Source: Streptomyces lomondensis
Lineage (GTDB): Bacteria > Actinomycetota > Actinomycetes > Streptomycetales > Streptomycetaceae
Direction: 5' to 3'
DNA length: 64,000 nucleotides
Assembly: GCF_014651035.1 (NCBI RefSeq)
Contig: NZ_BMWC01000001.1
Span: 310,001 to 374,000, forward strand
Positions within the stretch are counted from its first letter, which is position 1. The number at the start of each line of letters is the position of its first letter. Below are positions 57,624-64,000 of the stretch, one piece after another. A model generated the notes under the pieces. It was not told where the DNA came from and ran no database searches. It was given only the letters and a program-made list of their open reading frames with translations. The translations under genes and the position numbers were made by a program.

Positions 57624-59582
57624 TCAGCCGCTGAACCCGGCCACGTTCTCCTTCGTGACGACCTTCACCGGCACCTTCACCGTCTCCTCGACCTTCTTGC
57701 CCTGAAGGGCCCGCAGGGCGTTGTCCACGGCGATCTTCCCGAGCTGGGACGGCTGCTGCGCCACGGACGCGTACAGCGTGCCGCCCTGCACCGCCTTCAG
57801 CCCGTCAGGCGTGCCGTCGAAGCCGACGACCTGGACCGACTTGCCGGCCTTGGAGCCCAGCGCCTTGATCGCGCCGAGCGCCATCTCGTCGTTGGCGGCG
57901 ATGACGCCCTGGACGTCCGGGTGGGCCTGGAGCAGGTTCGACATCACGTCGAGGCCCTTGGTGCGGTCGAAGTCGGCGGGCTGCTGGGCCACGACCTGGA
58001 TGCCCGGGTAGGCCTTCAGCCCCTTGGCGAATCCCTCGGCGCGCTCCCGGGCCGCGGACGTGCCCGCCTGGCCCTGGAGGATCACGATCTTGCCCTTGCC
58101 GCCCAGCTTGTCGGCGATGGTCTTGGCGGCGAGTTCACCGCCGGCCACGTTGTCGGAGGCGACGAGAGCGTCCACCGGGGCCTTGTTGACGCCCCGGTCC
58201 ACCGCGATGACCGGGATCTTCGCCTTGTCGGCGGCCTTCACCGAGTTGCTCGCGGCGTCCGAGTCCACCGGGTTGACGATGATCGCGCCCAGGCCGGAAC
58301 TGGTGAAGTTCTGGAGCTGGTTGGCCTGCTGGGAGGCGTCGTTCTGGGCGTCCGTGACGGTCAGGTCCACGCCCAGCCTCTTCGCCTCGGCCTGGGCGCC
58401 CGCCCGGATCTGCACGAAGAAGGGGTTGTTGAGGGTGGACAGCGACAGGCCCATCTTCGGAGTGCTCGCCGAGGAGGTGCCGTTGTGCAGGAACGACGTG
58501 GCGCCGACGATCGCGACGGTGACGACGGCCGCGAGCGCGTACGTCGCCGCCTGCTTGCCCCTGCCGCCTTGGGAAGCACCGGACGCCGCCGGGGTCGCGC
58601 CCGCCTTGCGCCGCAGCGTGTCGAACAGCACCGCCAGCGCGATCACCACGCCGATGACGACCTGCTGCCAGAACGCGGAGACGTTCAGCAGGTTCAGCCC
58701 GTTGCGCAGCACCGCCAGGATCAGCGCGCCGATCAGCGTGCCGGACGCCTTGCCCGTACCACCCGCCAACGACGCCCCGCCGATGACGACCGCGGCGATC
58801 GCGTCCAGCTCGTAACCGTCGGCGGCCTGCGGCTGCGCGGAGGAGAGACGGGCGGCGAGGACGACACCGGCGACGGCGGCGAAGACGCCCGAGAAGGCGT
58901 AGATCGCGAGCTTCTGCCTCTTCACGCGCAGCCCGGACAGCCGCGCGGCCTCCTCGTTGCCGCCGATCGCGTACATGGAGCGGCCGATGTAGGTCCGGCC
59001 GAGCACGAAGGCGGCGATGAGCCCCATCGCGATCATCACGAGGACCGGCACCGGCAGCCAGCCGCCGAGCACGTCGGCGAGGTGGGAGACCGAGTCGGGG
59101 AAGGGGATCGGGGAGCCCTCGGAGATGACGAGGGACAGGCCGCGGGCCACGGACAGCATGGCCAGCGTGGCGATGAACGGCGGCAGCTTGCCGTAGGAGA
59201 TCAGGATGCCGTTGACCAGGCCGCAGACGATGCCGGTCGCTATGGCCAGCAGGACGGCGACGAACACCGGGACGCCCGCCGAGGTGGCGCTCCACGCGAG
59301 CACCGTGGCCGACAGCGCGGCGACCGAGCCGACCGACAGGTCGATGCCCGCCGAGACGATCACGAAGGTGACGCCGAAGGCGAGGATGGCGGTGACGGCC
59401 GCCTGGACGCCGACGTTGAGGAGGTTGTCCGTCGTCAGGAAGTCGCCGGACAGCGCCGACATCGCGATGACGAGGACGATCAGCGCGGTGAGCGCGCCGT
59501 TGTCGAGCAGGAGGCGGCGCAGGCCGCCCGAGGATGAGGCGCCACCCGCGCCCGTCGTGCTCTTGAGCGTGTCAGTGGCCAC
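57624..59582 (-). CDS. Fused ribose permease and substrate-binding protein (RbsC-RbsB)
   Basis: A 652-residue fusion. Residues ~25-325 are an RbsC-type permease (GVTFVIVSAGIDLSVGSVAALSATVLAW, GGNEEAARLSGLRVKRQKLAIYAFSGVFAA, DAIAAVVIGGASLAGGTG). After a linker and one more helix (ATYALAAVVTVAIVGATSFL), residues ~375-652 are a periplasmic-binding-protein domain (MGLSLSTLNNPFFVQIRAGAQAEAKRLGVDLTVTDAQND, IIVNPVDSDAASNSV, GVIAANDEMALGAIKALG). The extra helix would place the binding domain outside the cell, so the receptor is tethered to the channel. GTG 59582 follows GGAGG and overlaps the rbsA stop by 11 nt. Confidence 0.93.
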   Translation of the reverse strand: MATDTLKSTTGAGGASSSGGLRRLLLDNGALTALIVLVIAMSALSGDFLTTDNLLNVGVQAAVTAILAFGVTFVIVSAGIDLSVGSVAALSATVLAWSATSAGVPVFVAVLLAIATGIVCGLVNGILISYGKLPPFIATLAMLSVARGLSLVISEGSPIPFPDSVSHLADVLGGWLPVPVLVMIAMGLIAAFVLGRTYIGRSMYAIGGNEEAARLSGLRVKRQKLAIYAFSGVFAAVAGVVLAARLSSAQPQAADGYELDAIAAVVIGGASLAGGTGKASGTLIGALILAVLRNGLNLLNVSAFWQQVVIGVVIALAVLFDTLRRKAGATPAASGASQGGRGKQAATYALAAVVTVAIVGATSFLHNGTSSASTPKMGLSLSTLNNPFFVQIRAGAQAEAKRLGVDLTVTDAQNDASQQANQLQNFTSSGLGAIIVNPVDSDAASNSVKAADKAKIPVIAVDRGVNKAPVDALVASDNVAGGELAAKTIADKLGGKGKIVILQGQAGTSAARERAEGFAKGLKAYPGIQVVAQQPADFDRTKGLDVMSNLLQAHPDVQGVIAANDEMALGAIKALGSKAGKSVQVVGFDGTPDGLKAVQGGTLYASVAQQPSQLGKIAVDNALRALQGKKVEETVKVPVKVVTKENVAGFSG

Positions 59583-61098
59583 GGGAGGCCTCCGTTCCGG
59601 TCGTGGTCGTGGGGGTGCTGACGGCGAGGGTCATCACGGCGTCCTGGGTCGCCTCGTCGGCGGAGAGTTCTCCGGCGATCCGCCCCTGGGCCATCACCAG
59701 CACCCGGTCGCTCATGCCGAGCACCTCGGGCAGGTCGCTGGAGATCATCAGGACGGCCGCGCCGGCGGCGGTGAGTTCGTTGACGAGCTGGTAGATCTCG
59801 ACCTTGGCGCCGACGTCGATGCCGCGCGTCGGCTCGTCGAGGATCAGCACCTTGGTGTCGGCGAGGAGCCACTTGCCGATGACGACCTTCTGCTGGTTGC
59901 CGCCGGACAGCGTGCGCACGTGCTGGCCGAGTCCGGCCATCCGCACGCCGAGCTGCCCCGCGATCCGCTCGGCGGCCTCGCGCTGCCCCTTGAGGTCGAC
60001 GAGCCCCGCGCGCGTGGCCGACCGCAGCGTCACCAGCCCGAGGTTCTCCTCCACCGACGCGTCCAGCACCAGGCCCTGGCCCTTGCGGTCCTCGGGGACG
60101 AGCCCGATGCCCGCGGTCATCGCCGCGTTGACGTCGTGCTTGGCGACCGAGCTGCCGGAGACCTTCACGGTGCCCTTGTCGTACGGGTCGGCCCCGAACA
60201 CGGCCCGCACGACCTCCGTACGGCCGGCCCCGACCAGGCCCGCGATGCCGACGACCTCGCCGGCGTGCACCTCGAAGCTGACGTCGTGGAAGACACCGTC
60301 GCGCGTGAGCCCCTCGACGGTGAGCAACGCGGCCCCCTTGTCGGGCCGTTCGCGCGGGTACTGCTGCTCGATCGACCGCCCCACCATGAGCCGTACGAGC
60401 TCGTCCTCGGGGGTGGCGGCGGGCACCTGCCCGACACTCCTGCCGTCCCGGATGACCGTCACCCGGTCTCCGAGGGCGGCGATCTCCTCCAGGTGGTGCG
60501 TGATGAACACGATCCCGACGCCGTCCTCGCGCAGCGTGCGCACGATCGCGAAGAGCTTCTCGACCTCCTCGGAGGTGAGCACGGCGGTCGGCTCGTCCAT
60601 GATCAGCACGCGCGCGTCCAGGCTGAGCGCCTTGGCGATCTCGACCATCTGCAGGCGCGCGATGCCGAGTTCCCGGACCCGCGCGCGGGGCGACACGTTG
60701 ACGCCGACCCGCTTCAGCAGGACCTCGGCGTCCGCCTCCATCCGCTTCCGGTCGATCACGCCGAAGCGGCGCGGCTGCCGCCCCAGGAAGATGTTCTCGG
60801 CGACCGTCAGATCGGGTACGAGGTTGAACTCCTGGTAGATGGTGGCGATCCCGAGCCGCTCGGAGTCCTGCGCGCTCTGGATGCGCGTCTCCTCGCCGCC
60901 GACCAGGATCCGCCCGGCGTCGGGCGTGTAGGCGCCGGAGAGCATCTTGATCAGGGTGCTCTTGCCGGCGCCGTTCTCACCGAGCAGCACATGCACCTCG
61001 CCCCGGCGCAAGGAGAAGTCGACGCCGTCCAGCGCGACCACGCCCGGGAAGGTCTTCCGTATGCCCTCGATGCGCAGCAACTCGTCCGCGTCGCTCAC
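59572..61098 (-). CDS. rbsA: Ribose ABC transporter ATPase (two-domain)
   Basis: A 508-residue sugar ABC ATPase with two NBDs. NBD1 has Walker A GENGAGKST, Walker B VLIMDEPTAVL and a loose signature ELGIARLQMVEIAKAL. NBD2 has GLVGAGRTEV in place of a full Walker A, signature LSGGNQQKVVIGKWL, and VLILDEPTRGIDVGAK. The degenerate NBD2 P-loop is normal for the RbsA/XylG class. GTG 61098 has AAAGGAG 6 nt upstream and overlaps the LacI stop by 4 nt. It partners the fused permease-receptor downstream. Confidence 0.94.
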   Translation of the reverse strand: MSDADELLRIEGIRKTFPGVVALDGVDFSLRRGEVHVLLGENGAGKSTLIKMLSGAYTPDAGRILVGGEETRIQSAQDSERLGIATIYQEFNLVPDLTVAENIFLGRQPRRFGVIDRKRMEADAEVLLKRVGVNVSPRARVRELGIARLQMVEIAKALSLDARVLIMDEPTAVLTSEEVEKLFAIVRTLREDGVGIVFITHHLEEIAALGDRVTVIRDGRSVGQVPAATPEDELVRLMVGRSIEQQYPRERPDKGAALLTVEGLTRDGVFHDVSFEVHAGEVVGIAGLVGAGRTEVVRAVFGADPYDKGTVKVSGSSVAKHDVNAAMTAGIGLVPEDRKGQGLVLDASVEENLGLVTLRSATRAGLVDLKGQREAAERIAGQLGVRMAGLGQHVRTLSGGNQQKVVIGKWLLADTKVLILDEPTRGIDVGAKVEIYQLVNELTAAGAAVLMISSDLPEVLGMSDRVLVMAQGRIAGELSADEATQDAVMTLAVSTPTTTTGTEASRGH

Positions 61099-62114
61099 GA
61101 CGTGCTCCTTTGCACTGGGGTGGGGTTCTCGCCGCACGAGCGGCGTACGACGAGCCGGGCGGGGAGGGTGACGGACTCGCCGGGCCGTCCCTCGATCCGC
61201 TCGACCAGGGCCCGTACGGCGGCCCGGCCCAGCTCGCCCGTGGGCTGCGCGATCGCCGTGATCGGCGGATCGGTGTGCACGAACCACGGGATGTCGTCGA
61301 AAGCGGCCAGGGCCAGGTCGTCCGGCACGCGCAGGCCACGCGCGCGTACGGCGTCCAGCGCGCCGAGCGCCATCAGGTTGTCGGCCGCGAACACGACCTC
61401 GGGCGGCTCGGCCAGGTCGAGGAAGCCCTCGGTGACCCGGCGGCCGCTCTCGGCCTGGAAGTCGCCCTGCCCTATGTAGGCGTCGGGGAGGTCGAGCCCG
61501 CACGCGGCGAGGGCCTCCCGGAAGGCCTCCACGCGCTCCCGGCCGGTCGTGGTCGCCGCGGGACCCGCGATGATCGCGAGCCGCCGGTGCCCGAGCCCGT
61601 GCAGATGCGCCACGAGGTCCCGTACGGCGGCCCGCCCGTCCGCCCGGACGACCGGCACGTCCACGCCCGGGATCCACCGGTCCACGAACACCATGGGCGT
61701 CCCGGCCCGCGCGGCGTCCAGCATCAGCGGCGAGCCGCCGTCCGTGGGGGAGACGAGCAGGCCGTCGATCCGGCGGTCCAGGAGGTTCCGCACGTGGTGG
61801 TCCTGGAGGTCGGGCCGCTCGTCGGCGTTGCCGATGATGACGCTGTAGCCGAGCGCGCGGGCCTCCTCCTCGACGGAGCGGGCCAGTTCGGTGAAGTACG
61901 GGTTCAGTACGTCGCTGATGACCAGGCCGAGGGTGTGGGTCTGGTCGGTGCGCAGGGAGCGGGCGACGGCGTTCGGGCGGTAGCCCAGGGCCTCGACGGC
62001 GGCCAGCACGCGGGTGCGTGCGTCGGCGCTGACCGACGGGTGGTCGTTCAGGACGCGCGAGACCGTGGCGACGGAGACGCCGGCCTCGGCAGCGACGTCC
62101 TTGATGCTGGCCAC
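61095..62114 (-). CDS. rbsR: LacI-family repressor of the ribose operon
   Basis: A 339-residue LacI protein: HTH MASIKDVAAEAGVSVATVSRVLNDHPSVSADARTRVLAAVEALGY, hinge NAVARSLRTDQT, and a sugar-binding domain with IIGNADERPDLQDHHVRNLLDRRIDGLLVSPT and VFAADNLMALGALDAVRARGLRVPDDLALAAFDD. It is the first gene of the ribose operon and overlaps rbsA by 4 nt, so it is co-expressed with its targets. The GTG start follows GAGGAGG. Two 14-bp operator repeats lie 19-55 bp upstream, giving autoregulation. Confidence 0.93.
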   Translation of the reverse strand: MASIKDVAAEAGVSVATVSRVLNDHPSVSADARTRVLAAVEALGYRPNAVARSLRTDQTHTLGLVISDVLNPYFTELARSVEEEARALGYSVIIGNADERPDLQDHHVRNLLDRRIDGLLVSPTDGGSPLMLDAARAGTPMVFVDRWIPGVDVPVVRADGRAAVRDLVAHLHGLGHRRLAIIAGPAATTTGRERVEAFREALAACGLDLPDAYIGQGDFQAESGRRVTEGFLDLAEPPEVVFAADNLMALGALDAVRARGLRVPDDLALAAFDDIPWFVHTDPPITAIAQPTGELGRAAVRALVERIEGRPGESVTLPARLVVRRSCGENPTPVQRSTS

Positions 62115-62132
62115 CGCCGCTCCACCTCCTCG

Positions 62133-62169
62133 TGGAATCGATTACATCGACTGGATGGAATCGATTACA
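62133..62169. promoter_or_regulatory. Paired operator repeats of the ribose repressor
   Basis: TGGAATCGATTACA is repeated exactly at 62133-62146 and 62156-62169, 23 bp apart, each centred on the palindrome AATCGATT. They sit 19-55 bp upstream of the repressor gene, over the expected promoter. Confidence 0.85.
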
Positions 62170-62299
62170 CGCCGGTAAATCAAGCCCCCGCGGGCACCTC
62201 TTGACCGGATCGTGATGTCGCGGCGGGTCTCCCGGCGGTCCAGGGTGGAGACAGGAGGCCCGTTTTCCCGAGGCCCGGTCGGGCCGGAGCGGAGGAGTC

Positions 62300-62665
62300 A
62301 TGACGGCGGCGACCCGGAACGACGTACCCGTCGCCCTCGAAGGCGACGGAGTGGAACTGCGCATCATGCCGATCGGCGGCGGCCTGTCGGTGGGCTACGT
62401 CAGCCTGCCCCGGGGCACGGACATGGGCCCGGCGCTCAAGGGCATGCCCGACGACGCGTGCCAGTGCCCGCACTGGGGCTACCTGCTGAAGGGCCGGATC
62501 AGGATGCGCACGGCCGCGGGCGAGGAGGAGTACGAGGCGGGTCAGGCGTACTACTGGGGCCCCGGCCATGTGCCGGTGGCCCTGGAGGACAGCGAGTTCG
62601 TGGAGTTCTCCCCGAGCGAGGACTTCCAGCGGGTGATCGACCACGTGGTGGCGCAGGCCGGGTGA
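62300..62665 (+). CDS. Cupin-domain protein
   Basis: A 121-residue single-cupin protein from ATG 62300 (GGAGGAGTC just before). The strand pattern includes VSLPRGTDMGPALKGMPDDACQCPHWGYLLKGRIRMRTAAGEEEYEAGQAYYWGPGHVPVAL. This contains the cupin G(x)5HxH-like region as CPHWGYLLKGRI with one clear His and the second motif GxxYYWxPGHxP with another. It may bind a metal and a small ligand, but no reaction is implied. It is divergent from the ribose operon (185 bp) with no evident link. Confidence 0.82.
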   Translation: MTAATRNDVPVALEGDGVELRIMPIGGGLSVGYVSLPRGTDMGPALKGMPDDACQCPHWGYLLKGRIRMRTAAGEEEYEAGQAYYWGPGHVPVALEDSEFVEFSPSEDFQRVIDHVVAQAG

Positions 62666-62754
62666 GCCGGTGAGACCGCCGGGCCGGTGCCGATGAGTTT
62701 CGCCGGCCCGGGCGGTCTACTCTCCCGGCGATCATCGACCACAGGAGGAGCGCC

Positions 62755-63402
62755 TTGTCCCAGCTGCTGCGCGTGCAGAACTTCAACGTCTCGAGTGACG
62801 GATTCGGTGCCGGTGAGCACCAGAGCCTGGAAAGGCCCTTCGGCCACGCCGACCCCGGGCAGATGTTCGCCTGGGCCGGCGCCACGGCGAGCTGGCCCAA
62901 CCGCACCGACCCCGGCGGCAGCCGCGGCCTCGACGACTACTTCACGCGAGACTTCGCGAACAACATCGGCGCCGAGATCATGGGCCGCAACAAGTTCAGC
63001 CCCCACCGCGGCCCCTGGCAGGACCACGAGTGGAAGGGCTGGTGGGGCGACGAACCCCCGTTCCACACGCCGGTGTTCGTCATGACCCACTACGAGCGTC
63101 CCTCGTTCACCCTCTCCGACACCACGTTCCACTTCGTCGGCGGCGACCCGGCCGAGGTCCTGGAGCAGGCGCGCAAGGCGGCCGGCGGCAAGGACGTCCG
63201 GCTCGGTGGCGGGGCGGCCACCATCCGGGAGTTCCTCGACGCCGACCTGGTGGACACGCTGCATGTGACGGTCTCGCCCGGCGTGGTGATCGGGTCCGGC
63301 TCACGGCTCTGGGAATCCCCCGAGGAACTGTTCGACCGCTTCCACTGCGATGTGGTGCCGAGCCCCAGTGGGGTGGTCCATCACTTGTTCTGGAGGAAGT
63401 AG
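62755..63402 (+). CDS. RibD C-terminal/dihydrofolate reductase-fold protein (TTG start)
   Basis: A 215-residue RibD_C-like protein. N-terminal LLRVQNFNVSSDGFGAGEHQSLERPFG is followed by IGAEIMGRNKFSPHRGPWQ, TPVFVMTHYERPSFTLSDTTFHFVGG, DVRLGGGAATIREFLDADLVDTLHVTVSPGVVIGSGSRLW, the NADPH-binding and dimer strands of the fold. The substrate is unknown. The start is a rare TTG at 62755, supported by AGGAGGAG 5 nt upstream and by the conserved N-terminus. It is the second member of this superfamily in the window and lies 89 bp after the cupin gene. Confidence 0.88.
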   Translation: MSQLLRVQNFNVSSDGFGAGEHQSLERPFGHADPGQMFAWAGATASWPNRTDPGGSRGLDDYFTRDFANNIGAEIMGRNKFSPHRGPWQDHEWKGWWGDEPPFHTPVFVMTHYERPSFTLSDTTFHFVGGDPAEVLEQARKAAGGKDVRLGGGAATIREFLDADLVDTLHVTVSPGVVIGSGSRLWESPEELFDRFHCDVVPSPSGVVHHLFWRK

Positions 63403-63409
63403 CGGCAGC

Positions 63410-64000
63410 TCAGGCGTCCTTGCCCCAGTCCAGCCGGTCGGCGAGCCCGGCGGCGGCGAAGGCGGCCGCCAGCTCGTCGCGGCCCTCGGTGAAGTGGGCC
63501 CAGCTGTCGTAGTGGACGGGGACGACGCGGCGGGCGCCGAGGATCCGGGTGGCCTCGGCGGCCATCGCGCTGTCCAGGACGATGACCTGGTTGTCGAAGA
63601 GGACGGGGAAGCGGGGAGCGCCGGCGAAGAGGACGGCGGTGTCGACGGGGGCGAAGCGGTCGGCGATCTCCCGGACCGCTGCCAGGGAGGCGTTGTCGCC
63701 GCTGACGTAGACGGTGGGCAGGCCCTCGCCGGTCAGGACGAACCCGACGACCTGGCCGAGCGCCGACTCGACCTCCTCCCGGGCACCGGGACCGTGCAGG
63801 GCGGGGACGCCGGTCACGGTGACCGTGCCGCCGTCGGGCCGGTCCAGCTCGACGGACTCCCAGTCGGCCAGCCCCCTGGCCCGGTCGCCCAGGCTCTCGC
63901 CCAGGCGCTTGCCGCCGCCGGGCGTCGTCAGGGTCAGGGGTATGCCGGCGAGGAGGGCCCGGCCGGAGGTGTCGAGGTTGTCGGGGTGCTCGTCGTGGGA
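63410..64000 (-). CDS. Metallo-beta-lactamase-fold hydrolase (5' part outside window)
   Basis: The frame is open to the right edge, so the N-terminus is missing; 196 residues are visible. The first visible residues, SHDEHPDNLDTSGRALL, form the zinc-binding HxxxHxDN motif of the UlaG/YddR-like branch of the MBL fold. GTVTVTGVPALHGPG then supplies the next His, and TVYVSGDNASLAAVREIADRF the Asp, with VPVHYDSWAHFTEGRDELAAAF near the end. It is a cytoplasmic hydrolase of unknown substrate. It converges with the RibD-type gene, separated by 7 bp. Confidence 0.85.
   Translation of the reverse strand, partial: SHDEHPDNLDTSGRALLAGIPLTLTTPGGGKRLGESLGDRARGLADWESVELDRPDGGTVTVTGVPALHGPGAREEVESALGQVVGFVLTGEGLPTVYVSGDNASLAAVREIADRFAPVDTAVLFAGAPRFPVLFDNQVIVLDSAMAAEATRILGARRVVPVHYDSWAHFTEGRDELAAAFAAAGLADRLDWGKDA

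Noticed and set aside
1..64000. CRISPR arrays, tRNA or rRNA genes
   Set aside because: No regularly spaced repeats, cloverleaf pattern with CCA-type end or conserved rRNA segment was noticed by eye.

Overview
The window is a very GC-rich, densely packed stretch of actinobacterial chromosome, almost certainly from a Streptomyces. The evidence is the strong G/C third-position bias, many GTG starts (and one TTG), 4-nt ATGA/GTGA gene overlaps, and family content typical of the genus: PucR regulator, DUF2625-like protein, S37 peptidase, secreted proteins with Tat or lipoprotein signals, and LacI-controlled sugar operons. The gene order mccB-mccA-hmgL-acdH, TetR regulator, acyl-CoA dehydrogenase, thioesterase, PucR, symporter and agmatinase matches what I remember of the S. 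coelicolor SCO2769-SCO2779 neighbourhood; I could not check this. No rRNA, tRNA or CRISPR array was seen.

Layout. 1-1.4 kb: the 3' end of a HINT-containing polymorphic toxin with an overlapping candidate immunity gene. 1.4-7.7 kb: a leucine/isovalerate catabolic operon (carboxyltransferase, biotin carboxylase, HMG-CoA lyase, acyl-CoA dehydrogenase) divergent from a TetR regulator, with two near-identical palindromic operators between them. 7.9-11.4 kb: a small membrane protein, an Lrp regulator divergent from an EamA exporter, a frame-disrupted IS5-type transposase remnant and a DUF2625-like gene. 11.5-21.7 kb: a second acyl-CoA dehydrogenase, TesB thioesterase, phosphatase, PucR regulator, sodium/solute symporter, agmatinase-family enzyme, a TPP enzyme and polyphosphate kinase 2. 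21.7-36.5 kb: an anti-sigma-type ATPase, secreted hydrolases and peptidases, a GT39-type membrane glycosyltransferase, a fused two-half ABC exporter with one degenerate ATP site, a lipoprotein and a Tat-exported GH3 enzyme.

36.9-41.5 kb, minus strand: a complete lasso peptide cluster in the order A-C-B1-B2-D. The precursor (31 codons, 41439-41534) is easily missed because it is so short. Its leader has the canonical Y-x2-P-x-L-x3-G-x-F recognition motif, but the core predicted by the usual Thr(-2) rule has no Asp/Glu at ring positions 7-9. This is the most interesting item in the window.

41.7-44.2 kb holds housekeeping-type genes, including a MarR-GNAT fusion. 44.3-49.3 kb is an accessory-looking three-gene module: a P-loop ATPase divergent from a coiled-coil/membrane protein whose gene overlaps that of a soluble Ser/Thr kinase. 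It is a candidate undescribed signalling or defence system. 49.3-53.9 kb: LacI regulator and a three-gene sugar-derivative operon. 53.9-56.0 kb: a truncated EamA remnant, an imine-reductase-like gene divergent from a MerR regulator, and a GNAT acetyltransferase. 56.2-62.2 kb: a ribose operon (LacI, RbsA, a fused RbsC-RbsB protein, RbsK, RbsD). The window ends with a cupin, a RibD-type reductase and a metallo-beta-lactamase-fold protein cut by the right edge.
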